Shown: positions 45,199 through 54,630 of the stretch, one piece after another | Numbering within the stretch: position 1 is the first letter of the stretch | How the letters are laid out: each line of letters opens with the position of its first letter | From: Cephalotus follicularis | Lineage: Eukaryota > Streptophyta > Magnoliopsida > Oxalidales > Cephalotaceae | NCBI GenBank assembly: GCA_001972305.1 | Contig: BDDD01005829.1 | Coordinates: forward strand, 1-64,000 | Direction of reading: 5' to 3' | Length of the DNA stretch: 64,000 nucleotides | Translations under genes and position numbers: made by a program | Notes under the pieces: model-generated | Seen by the model: only the letters and a program-made list of their open reading frames with translations | The model's database searches: none | Told to the model about the DNA's origin: nothing

Positions 45199-46683
45199 AC
45201 TTCGTTGCCACCGGAGAGGGATATAGAGTTCAGTATTGAGCTGTTGCCTGGAACTGCTCCTATATCCAGAGCACCATACCGAATGGCTTCTACCGAATTG
45301 AAGGAGTTGAAGGTTAAACTGCAAGATTATCTTGATAAAGGCGTTATCAGACCGAGTGTATCACCGTGGGGAGCATCGGTTCTGTTTGTGAAAAAGAAGG
45401 ATGGATCGATGTGGCTATGCATTGACTACAGACTGCTAAATCAGGTGACTGTGAAGAACAAGTATCCTCTGCCACATATTGAGGAGTTGCTCGACCAATT
45501 CCAAGGCTCAACTGTATTCTCCAAACTTGACCTGAGAACAGGTTACCATCAGCTGAGGATCAGAGAAGGTGATGTGGAGAAGACTGCATTTCGAACCAGA
45601 TATGGGCATTATGAATTTTTTATACTGCCGTTTGGTGTGACGAATGCTCCTGCAGCCTTTATGTGTTTGATGAACAGAGTGTTCCAACCCTATCTTGATC
45701 AGTTTGTTGTTATATTCTTAGAAGACATCCTGATTTATTCAAAGAGCATTGAGAAACACATGCAGCACTTGAGGATTGTATTGCAGACACTACGGAAAGA
45801 ACAGCTATACGCCAAATTCAGCAAGTGCGAATTTTGGCTGGATCATGTGACCTTCCTAGGTCACATTGTGTTGAGCGAAGGATTGTCCGTGGATCCTTTG
45901 AAGATTGAGAGTATTGTTGATTGGCCCCAACTGAGGAACGTTACGGAGGTTCGTAGTTTCTTGGGATTGGCTGGCTACTACCGAAGGTTCATCAAAGGAT
46001 TTTAGAAACTTGCTGCACCTTTGACACAGTTGACTCAGAAGAAGTCAAGTTTTGTGTGGGATGATTCCTGTGCGGAAAGTTTCCAAGAGTTGAACAGTCG
46101 GTTGATTTCGGCTCCAGTGTTGGCATTACCTGAGGGTAATGAGGGTTTCACTGTCTACACTGATGCTTCTGGGAAGGGATTGGGATGCGTTCTTATGCAA
46201 CATGGTAGAGTGATTGCATACGCATCAAGGAAGTTAAATCCGTATGAGGAAAATTATCCCGTACACGATCTTGAATTGGCAGCCATAGTTTTTGCTTTGC
46301 AAAAATGGAGGCACTACCTCTATGGTGCTCAATTTGAGATCTTTACCGACCATAAGAGTTTGAAGTATTTGTTTTCCCAAAAGGAGCTAAACATGAGACA
46401 GAGGCGATGGGTGGAATTATTTAATGACTACAACTGCAATATTCAATACCACCCAGGGAAGGCAAATGTAGTGGCAGATGCACAGAGTCGCAAGGCAATG
46501 ATTGCTGGAGCAATGGTTTCACAGTGGAAGCTATTGGAGGAATTTCAGAGATGGAATTCGTTCATGGTTTCCCGAGGAGTTATTGTGGCAAGTTTGAGAG
46601 CACAACCGGAACTGATGGAACGTATTCTGACTGCTTAGTATAGTGATTCTGAATTGTGGAGTATCCGTGAGAACCTAGACACT
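45199..46683 (+). pseudogene. pol: Family A gypsy reverse transcriptase and RNase H
   Basis: Same frame as Gag, with stops at 46003-46005 (TAG, Ser in 'KGFSKLA') and 46636-46638 (TAG, Gln in relatives). RT: '[19 protein letters not shown]', '[20 protein letters not shown]', '[17 protein letters not shown]', then the catalytic box reads FLEDILIYS where FLDDILIYS is expected, so one of the metal-binding Asp residues is Glu. RNase H: '[14 protein letters not shown]', '[16 protein letters not shown]', '[11 protein letters not shown]', '[15 protein letters not shown]'. The sequence ends at the copia junction before integrase. Confidence 0.92.
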
Positions 46684-46853
46684 TTGACGCCTAGGGTAAA
46701 GTCGTTGATGCCAATATGACTGATATGCACATTTTGCTTCTTTTCACCTGCAACTTTTCCTGTTTGTTACTTTCAAACATATCCTTCGCATCAACAAACA
46801 CATTAGGTGTTTTGTTATCATCAAAACTAAGATTGTAAAGCACAATGTCAACA
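46684..46853 (-). repeat. Family E copia 5' LTR fragment (170 bp)
   Basis: Aligns with 35774-35946 of the left LTR and ends ..AATGTCAACA, the - strand LTR start TGTTGACATTG. It is the outer end of the right LTR. Confidence 0.87.
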
Positions 46854-47478
46854 ATACGAAATCAATGGATGTCTACTCATACGGTTTGTCATGCTGAACA
46901 CACTCCGTATAGACATAGCATGACTACTCATACGATTTGTCGTCATTGCCACACTCTGTAAAGACATAGCTTCACAACTGATTCAATTTGTAATCACAGT
47001 CACACTCTGTATCTTCCTAGCAGCTGTTGATTACCAAGGTTTGATCATTCAAGTAATAGAGTTTTTCAATACAATCTATGGTGAGTTTCTATACCATAAA
47101 ACTGACTTTATCTTGCATATTTCATTCAGCTTTATTTCCTGCTTTGATACTTAATACTTTGCATGCTTTAATTTCTGTTGGTTTTCAATTCAGTGGTAAT
47201 AATCATCGATGCCTTGCATCAAAGCGTCAACGCTTTCAGTGCTTTTGATTATACCGTTGATGCCTTCGTTCATAGCGTCGACGCTTTCGTGCCCTTTTTC
47301 CACTATCATTTTATTTTTGCATGTTTAGGAGTAGATTTTAATAATAAACCTCGATTTTGCATGCTTCGCCTATGTTGAATAGAATAAAATTAATTTAGCT
47401 TGTTTCCTAGCGTTTGAATCGTTACTACACAATCGTGCACTTGCGGTATAAATTTAAAACATTCAAAATTCGTGAACA
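46854..47478 (+). repeat. Family D 3' LTR, second part (R/U5)
   Basis: Continuation of 33757-34640 after the family E copia. It shows 'actctgtatagacatagcatgactactcatacg'-like sub-repeats (46860-47000, two or three imperfect copies), further words (47203-47290), and the closing region 'cgtttgaatcgttactacacaatcgtgcacttgcgg', which resembles the U5 end of Athila/Tat LTRs. The LTR end is placed at ..CGTGAACA (47478). The sub-repeats are quoted here in condensed form. Confidence 0.7.
47203..47290. repeat. Palindromic words in family D R/U5
   Basis: ATCATCGATGCCTT, AAAGCGTCAACGCTTTC, TACCGTTGATGCCTT and ATAGCGTCGACGCTTTC within 88 bp, the same type as the U3 array at 33959-34255. Confidence 0.8.
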
Positions 47479-48834
47479 TCTATAGTCAACAATTGCTCTA
47501 GGCATCGACTGTTATCTCTTAAGCAAAGCGCCAACGCTCTAATGGAAGGCGTATGCAAACACCAATGGTCGATCATAACTCAAAACCCACTTTAACACTA
47601 AGATCCATACTCTTGGATCCAGAATCAACAGAGAGAAGGGATTATGCTTAAAAGTTCAAAATCTTCATTCTCTCTCAGATTTCTATCTCAGTCCGCTATT
47701 AAATGAATCCAACCTCCTAATTCATTCATCTAGCCCTGATCTATCAGCTAATAGCAATACAAACCATTCAAGGTGGATATATGCATGTATGATGAACCTA
47801 CCTCGATAACGGTCAGGTTTGCAGATCTGGAATAACTGGCGGTTGAATCCTAGATTTGATCCCTCCTTCAGGTTCTATTCTCTGCGACGAGTCCAACGAC
47901 TTATTCCTTGCTCCAATCCGAGCTTTCTCTCTCTAATTCCCTCTCTCACTGTATCTCTAGAAAAGGAGCCGAAAGAATAAGAGTGAATGGGAGATGAGAT
48001 TGGAAGCGTCCTTCAGAAGCTAGACTGTCTATATGCTTATAGACTTTCTTGGGCGAAGAATCCGGAACTTGCCCTTGGTCACTTAACCCACACTATCCAG
48101 ATACAGCCAAAAAAGAAATTATGATAATATCATGCACATGCCACCATACAATATTGCACATTATCATTTTATACAAACATTTTATTCAAGACCCGGGGCT
48201 TACACCTAGTGTGACCACCAGGTCTCCTAGGTGAACTAATTGAACTACTTTATTAAAACTGCAACCATGCATACATTGCCTTCACTTGGTCTTGCAATCT
48301 CCATGTCCTCATCTTCAAGATCCTTTGCACTCCATGTTTACAATACATTTCATATAGAAAGAAAATAAATACAATGGAGGGAGAAGATAATTCCATCCTA
48401 AGAATTTAATAAAGGAAAGGGAAAATTAATTGAGCACATAGGCAACATTATTACATACCAAATAAATGCCATGAAATAAAGTAATTGAATTAATTCAACA
48501 ACAAAAGAAACCAAAAGCTAAGTCTAGTCCCAAGTCTACCATCATGCACAAGAAATTCAATAAAATATATCCTATAAATTAAATTAAATATATAATGGCC
48601 CTTGCATCCTAAATAGCCCATGTACATGTCGTTGGATCAACAAAACAATCCAATGGAATGTCAATTATACAAGTTCACCCTATTAGTTTAACTAATTGGA
48701 TCTTAATACAATCCTATGGTCCTAAATTTTAAAATCCACTTAGGATATGGAGCTAAAAATTTTGGCCATCCCTAAATTACATCAACCAAGCCGCCAAATT
48801 TTTGAATCATGGTCCAATTTGAGCCAATTAGTAG
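47479..48834. other. Non-coding background, probable LTR-element internal sequence
   Basis: No recognisable protein on either strand. The left edge follows the D LTR end; a further word-like 'aggcatcgactgtt' (47501) and 'aaagcgccaacgctct' (47524) suggest old LTR material there. From about 48240 to 48834 the - strand leads away from the PBS-like site at 48835-48846, so this may be the internal region of a non-coding (LARD-like) retrotransposon. Short open frames are not supported. Confidence 0.5.
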
Positions 48835-48846
48835 GCTTTGATACCA
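48835..48846 (-). promoter_or_regulatory. Probable primer binding site of a non-coding LTR element
   Basis: The - strand reads TGGTATCAAAGC, one base from the TGGTATCAGAGC seen elsewhere, two bases after a possible LTR end CTTCCAGCA. No gag or pol lies downstream. Confidence 0.55.
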
Positions 48847-48848
48847 CT

Positions 48849-49548
48849 TGCTGGAAGAAAATAGAAGGGTGTGATGTTATTTAGGGCATATGTGCTAGTT
48901 AGGGACAATTTTATTTTTTCCCATTTTAATGTTCCCAAGCAATGGAACAACCTAAACATCTATGTCCATAACACATCACATTATGCCTAGGATCACTAGT
49001 TAGGTATCCAATTGAACCAATCACACAAAAATAGCCAAGGGTAGCCACGGGTACAAGCATGCATCAACAATAATTCATCTAAAATTCAAACTAGGGTTTG
49101 CCTTGCAAACCCTATCATACCCGTGACTTCCATTGCAAGGAAGCACAAGGAATTTCGGCCATAGGTCTCTTAGACACCAAGAAATAAGAAGCTAGGGTTT
49201 GCTCATTGGAACCCTAGTTTGGAAAAAATTCAAGGAAGAAGAAAACATGAAATTAAAAGATGAAGGAAGAGAGTGATGTTACAAAAAACCAAGACTCCTT
49301 CCATCAAGTGCTCCCTTAACACTTTAGCTCATTCCTTGCACTCCAAGCTTCACCAATAGGCCTCCAAAGTCACGGGTAGATGAAGGATAGGGGATGATCT
49401 CTCTATCACTCAAAATAATAGAACCTACATCACATACTATATAAGGTTCAACAAGGATTATGGTGAAATCCTTGGAACCTAAGTTGTATGGAGGGTTCTA
49501 TGCCTAAGCTAAAGATCAAAATATGTAGAAATGTGTTGCAAAGGAATA
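48849..49548 (-). repeat. Probable LTR of a non-coding element, first part
   Basis: From TGCTGGAAG at 48849, next to the PBS-like site, to the GAATA target site. The stretch near 48930-49030 is similar to the reverse complement of about 58820-58930 (shared 'aggatcacta.tta', 'atccaattgaac' and 'ttcccaagcaatgg'-like parts), so a second copy lies in opposite orientation. It is non-coding. It continues at 53907; its far end is not clear. Confidence 0.5.
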
Positions 49549-49873
49549 TGCCACGCCCCTGTCTATTTTTTTTTTCAAGAGGACAACATTAAAGCGGTAA
49601 GGCAATCAACACACTATAATTCAGCTCATGCGATAAAACGTATAAACAAAATCTTCAGTAGCGGAAGCAATAACATGAAATAAGCTTAATTTAGATATGT
49701 ATCACGCATCCCATACTACATGATACCCAACAAGTTAATATGAACCCAACATCATAGTTGATCGCCCATAACAGAGCGTGATAAAACAGTACCGGGTGAT
49801 AAAATAAACTTCGTTACAATAATCCAATTAACATAACCAATGTTTATTAACTTAGTACAAGAAATAAGAGAAA
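49549..49873 (-). repeat. Family C 3' LTR, terminal ~325 bp only
   Basis: Matches the right LTR from 51200 to about 51524 ('caagaggacaa.attaaagcgg', 'aaataagagaaacaatt'). It joins the end of gag at about 49873/49874. Confidence 0.88.
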
Positions 49874-51087
49874 CAATTTAGTGTACCTCCAACGACCGAG
49901 GTTGACTCCGGAACCTCCGTCTGTGAAAGGGTAAAAACTCTACCTTTCGCAATGCCCTTACCGGTGTCCCTTCGCTGTGAAGGCCCCGTTGCGGCCCCGC
50001 TGCTACTAGCTGGTCCAGTAGGTGCTGTAGCCTGACTCTTCGGGCAATCTCTCACGGAATGGCCAGATGCCCCACACCTCAAACACAGTCCGTTCATCCT
50101 CCAGCAATCTTTCTGTAAGTGACCTTTACGACCACAGTGATAACAAGCTTCAGTTCCTGCATTACTCCCTTGGCTAGGAGTACCCTGTGTGGCAGTCTGC
50201 CCAGATTTGTTCTTCGATGATTTCGTCTGAGAACCACTGCCTTGCCATTTTGAAGAAGCAGGCCTAGTCGGGCTCTGTTTATTTTGTTATGCTCGAGCCC
50301 TCTCTGCTCGGTCTTCATTAGATATGCTCTCCAGCAATCTCGCCTTCTCAGCAACCTCCACAAAAGTTCCCAACTCCATAGCTATGATTCTTGACCAAAG
50401 ATCCGGTCGCAGACCCCTCAAAAATCTTCGTATCTTCTTCACTTCATCAGCTACCAGATAAGGTGAGTGTCTGGCTAGCTCCATGAACCTTGCTTGATAT
50501 TCAGTCACCGTCATTTCCCCTTGTCGCAATTCCAAGAGCTCTGTCTCCCGGCGATCTTGTTCCAACCGAGGAACATATGTCTCCAAGAATTCTTCCTGGA
50601 ATCTTCCCCAAGTACTGTCAAGCCTCTGAGATTCCCATTTTGCCTTAACCATCTCCCACCAATGAGTGGCCTCACCCCATAGGCGGTATACAACAAATTT
50701 CAGTTTCTGAGTTTCAGTACAGTCCATTCCTTCAAAGATTTTCTCCAAGTCCTGCAGCCATCTCTCAGCCACAGTAGCATCAAGTTCTCCCCGGAAACTG
50801 GGTGGATTCTGTCTCATAAACCTTTCGATGTCCCTTCCAAACTGACTACTATCCTCTCCAAGGTAGTGATGGAGAGCTCTATGTTACGGCCGAGCTTGCG
50901 CATAGTACTGGCGCATCTCCTCCGCGTTAGCCAAATTAAAGGCCATCTGTTGCAAGAAATAATCCGCAATCCGGGTCATCGGGTCCCTATCATCTTGGGG
51001 GACATTCACTCCTTGCTGCATATTCGCTTCCTCAGGGGCATTGGCTCCAACAGCTCTAGCCCTAGTACGTGTTCTCCTTCGGTCCAT
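49874..51087 (-). pseudogene. gag: Family C gypsy Gag
   Basis: The start is at 51087 (MDRRRTRTRARAVGANAPEE). After 'QYYAQARP' a stop interrupts. The capsid frame (50817-50287) reads 'AERWLQDLEKIFEGMDC', 'YRLWGEATHWWEMVKAKW', 'LELRQGEMTVTEYQARFMEL', 'RRFLRGLRPDLWSRIIAMEL' and 'VAEKARLLESISNEDRAE'. After a TAA the sequence continues with 'SSKWQGSGSQTKSSKNKS' and two complete CCHC knuckles (CYHCGRKGHLQKDC, CLRCGASGHSVRDC). The last readable part is 'VFTLSQTEVPESTSVVGGTL', the region just before protease, then LTR. It is closely related to the family F Gag. Confidence 0.9.
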
Positions 51088-51184
51088 TTGTTCCTATAAG
51101 AAGGATGACGGTTAGTCACGACTTTAGGAAAAACAATTTATTGATTGCCAAGGAAAGTATCCTATCTAAGCATATATGGAATAT

Positions 51185-51196
51185 GCTCTGATACCA
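51185..51196 (-). promoter_or_regulatory. Primer binding site of the family C element
   Basis: TGGTATCAGAGC on the - strand, three bases from the LTR end GTAACA at 51200. Confidence 0.93.
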
Positions 51197-52325
51197 TGTT
51201 GTTACGCCCCCGTTTTTTTTTTCAAGAGGACAATATTAAAGCGGTAAGGCAATCAACACACTATAATTCAGCTCATGCGATAAAACGTATAAACAAAATC
51301 TTCAGTAGCGGAAGCAATAACATGAAATAAGCTGAATTTAAATATGCATCACGCATCCCATACTACGTGATACCCAACAAGTTAATATGAACCCAACATC
51401 ATAGTTGATCGCCCATAACGAAGCGTGATAAAACAGTACAGGGTGATAAAATAAACTTCGTTACAATAATCCAATTAACATAACCAATGTTCATTAACTT
51501 AGTACAAGAAATAAGAGAAACAATTCAGTCTTCTCCTTAAGTCTCCTTGCATGCTCCATATCATATCCACTCCATCAATCTGTTACAGTAGGGGTTGGCC
51601 TTTGTCCTCACTCGGCTAAGCGAAAAGACTCATAAATGCAGTTCAAGGTATATGATAATGAGCAACATGAATGAATGCATTATGATGCAGTACAGTATAT
51701 ATATGTCGTAGTATATATATCGCAGTATGTACATGTATAAGTATATGCATGTTCACAGTACAGGTGTAACCTCATAAGGCTACATCAACACAAGCAATAG
51801 GTATGTCCCAAAAAGGAACCAGACAAACAAGTCGTCATGACCATCGCCACCTCCTGGCCCCAACATCATGCACTCTTACTCCAATCCCTGTTTGCGAACG
51901 GTTTGGAGCAAGTCCTCCATGCAGGTTGCTTAGCACGACGGCTAAACAATCAACAGGTTATTAGCACAGCGGCCAATAATCAACAAACACAAACACCGTA
52001 TAGTACAAGTCAAGCATTGAATATAATTACTTGATCAAATATATTTGTTTAAAATATATTACTCCGTTCTCAGGTTGTGATAAGTTATAAAACTTAAAAC
52101 AATACATTTTGAATTGTGTAACCAATCCTTTAAAACATTTCTCCCTCTTTGGAAAATACTTTCCCCAATCATTTCGAAAAAATATATATTCATATGTTGA
52201 CAATATACATTTTCGCACAATAATGATTATAATAATCATACAAGCTTTTCAAAATGGTTAACACTTTTTAGAAATCAACCATAATGCAATTCACAGTAAT
52301 AATGCAAACATATGCTCAGGGGATA

Positions 52326-52834
52326 GGCATCGATGCTTATTCCCAGGGCATCGACATCTTTACCCTAAGGCGTCAACCCCTCGTACAGTTATTCCCAGGC
52401 ATTTTCATACCAAAGACGTCAATGCTTTTACAAAGACGTCGATGTCTTTATGATACCAGGAGGTATCAGTTCACAAATCTTGATTCTAGAGGGTAGAATC
52501 CGGCCCTTACTCCTTCATATGATCGAATCTCACCCTCTCAAAATGTAAGGCATGCTACTGGTTATCATAATATGTAACCAGAACATCGTTGCATGAATAA
52601 AACATGCGACTACCAGTTGCATTTCACCATCACAGTAAACACTACTGTTCTGTAATACTCAGAAAAGGCGTCGATGTCTTCCAAAGGACATCGATGTCTT
52701 TTGCATTCACACACAAAGGCATAACATTACTGTTCTACAATGCCCAGAAAAGGCATCGATGTTTTTACAGAACATCGACGCCTTTCACATCCACACACGA
52801 AGGCATCGACATCTTTATGTAGACGTCAATGCCT
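52326..52834. repeat. Palindromic words in the family C LTR, inner zone
   Basis: Twelve or so words in two groups (52326-52456, 52667-52834), including AAAGACGTCGATGTCTTT (52432-52449, a near-perfect 18-bp palindrome), AGGACATCGATGTCTTTTG, AGGCGTCGATGTCTTCC and GGCATCGACATCTTTA. Confidence 0.83.
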
Positions 52835-53576
52835 ATCCAACCCAGAACGTTTTCTCCACAGTTTTAACATACCAAGCTATTATCAAATCCATCCTTTACA
52901 CAAACCAGTTCACATATTCTTGTAATCACACATGCATGGTTACTCCGTATATCACAGTAGTCATCATAGAAGTCCAGAGATTTCAATTCACCTATTAACA
53001 TGCAATTCATCAATGGCATTCATTATCTTAAAACTCAAAATGCATGTATAAGAATCATCACTTTCCCCTACCTTGTTGTTCCAATTTTGGAACTAGAACG
53101 TCCACCTCTTTTCGTTCCAAACTGGTTACAGAAGCCTCTAGGTCCTTCCCGTTGCTGCAAGCCACCAACTCCAAGTTCCAAGCTCCAACCAAGTTCAACA
53201 ATGGTGGTTCTATGTTCTCCTTTTCCTTCTCTGTTCTTTCTCTCATAGTGTTTAACTGAGGAGGAGGGGAAAGAGGAGGTGTTTTATGTTGGCAGAGATC
53301 CTTCCCTTTCCTCTAGTTTCACATGCATCCACACCCGTGTCCTCTTCTCTCTTCTCTGTTTTTGACTCTCTTCCATTTCTCTTCTGCAGGCTGCAGGTGA
53401 AGAGATGGCACAGCCGTTGCATGCACCAGGTGAGGAACACGTTTTGGAGCATGCCTGGCAACACACCAGCATAACCAACACGTCGTATTGTGCATGGAAA
53501 GATGCAAGGATGATGCCTCAAAAGTTTCCCCATTGCATGTTATTCTGTCAGTTCGTAACGTGACTGATATTCATTT

Positions 53577-53731
53577 CAAAGACGTCGACGTCTTCCATAG
53601 ACGTCGATGTCTTTTCCCTTTTTATACGTGGGGGTCGATGCCTTTGCCTACCTCGACGTGCATGTACATGCATTCACGTACGCCTTTTCTCCCATAGGCG
53701 CCGACGTCTTTCCAAAGACATCGACGCGTTT
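53577..53731. repeat. Palindromic words in the family C LTR, U3 zone
   Basis: AAAGACGTCGACGTCTTCC, AGACGTCGATGTCTTTT, GGGTCGATGCCTTT, GGCGCCGACGTCTTTCC and AAAGACATCGACGCGTTTA in about 155 bp, near the LTR start as read on the - strand. Equivalent in place to 25951-26103 of the solo LTR. Confidence 0.83.
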
Positions 53732-53901
53732 ATCCCAAAACTGCATCATTTTGGTTTAAACACACACATTCCTCTCTCCCAAAGCAATATTTAGGGTTTG
53801 GTAAACATTATTGAGGCAAAATCTCCAACATTTTTATTAATTCAAGCATACAATTAAATCTTAGAATGAAATATTACAAAACAAAAATACCGAGCGTTAC
53901 A

Positions 53902-54630
53902 GAATAACACATCTCCACCTATAATGATTTATGGTAGGATGAAGAGGAATTAAGTGTATTTACTTTTCTTCTTTGAAGCTCTTAGCTTCCATTAATGGAT
54001 ACCAAGCCTAAGGAAGAAGAAGAAGAGAAGCAGAGAGAAGAGACAGCTATGGGTATTCTTAGGAAGTTTGTTAGATTATGAGTGTCCTTGCAAGCCACGA
54101 GGTGGCTGCATGCATATGTAATATACATATGTTACACTCCTTATTTATACATTCTTAGTTCCATTTATGTCTTAATGTGCATATTCCTGTAACAATGGCA
54201 TATGCTATATGTATATCCAAAACCATAACTATAGATCAGTTTTAATTAATTGAATACATATATAGCAGCCTATATTTTTAAAGGGTTGGATCTCGTGCCT
54301 AGGAGGTTATGAGAATGAGATCCTTACTCCCTTTTGACAAAACTTTAGAAGTTGTAGGTTCACTTTCTTAGGGCAATTGATGGACCGTATTATGCTTGCT
54401 CCCGGGTTGAGTGGAGGATGGTTAATCTCATTGCCATTTGGGTTTATCCCTAAAGCTGATGCGGGGTGCATGCCTGGTGCATGTTCACCGAACCTACCCC
54501 CATAGGAATCTATTTTAATAGTCATTACCTGTGTCAATAGAATTACTATAGGTATTGGTAGTGTATAGTCAACGGTGACTAGTAGGCCATACGTGACCTG
54601 CGTTGTTTTCTTAGACCTGAGCGGTTGGCA
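53902..54630. other. Non-coding background between two insertions
   Basis: 53902-53906 is the GAATA duplication. The first part continues 48849-49548, with a GAA-rich stretch near 54012. After about 54290 the sequence changes character. It ends with the TGGCA target site (54626-54630). A 116-codon frame on the - strand (54657-54307) runs into the solo LTR and has no familiar motif, so I do not call it a gene. Confidence 0.5.

Larger units (their letters stand above)
39244..46683 (+). mobile_element. Family A gypsy, + strand, 3' half deleted
   Basis: 5' LTR 39244-43341 (holding a family F fragment), PBS, gag and pol up to the RNase H end. At 46683 it joins family E copia LTR sequence mid-word ('cctagacac|tttgacgcc'). 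Integrase, chromodomain, polypurine tract and 3' LTR are gone. The left flank is TCCTC (39239-39243); the right flank is lost. Confidence 0.9.
34641..46853 (-). mobile_element. Family E copia, interrupted and deleted
   Basis: Left LTR 34641-35946, coding region 35947-39243, then a nested family A element (39244-46683), then only 170 bp of the right LTR (46684-46853). The terminus ..ATGTCAACA at 46853 is the outer end of the right LTR. The flanks are ATAAG (34636-34640) and ATACG (46854-46858): a TSD with one difference. The family D LTR continues beyond. The copia Gag, PBS and most of the 5' LTR were lost in the deletion that also removed the 3' half of the A element. Confidence 0.82.
49549..53901 (-). 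mobile_element. Family C gypsy with internal deletion (TSD GAATA)
   Basis: Both outer termini are intact: TGCCACGCCC at 49549 (mutated TGTTACGCCC) and ..GAGCGTTACA at 53901. The flanks are GAATA on both sides (49544-49548, 53902-53906). On the - strand: 5' LTR 53901-51200, PBS, gag to 49874, then the last ~325 bp of the 3' LTR. All of pol and most of the 3' LTR are deleted, leaving a gag-only element of 4.35 kb. Confidence 0.93.
51200..53901 (-). repeat. Family C 5' LTR, complete (2702 bp)
   Basis: On the - strand TGTAACGCTCGG (53901) to ..GGGGGCGTAACA (51200). It is related to the solo LTR at 25749-31693: both start TGTAACGC, both carry ATCGACG-type words in two zones, and both share the block 'ttggcctttgtcctcactcggctaa' type near 51596-51621. 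The word arrays are 53577-53731 (U3) and 52326-52834. No gene is seen; small frames overlap the words. Confidence 0.9.
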
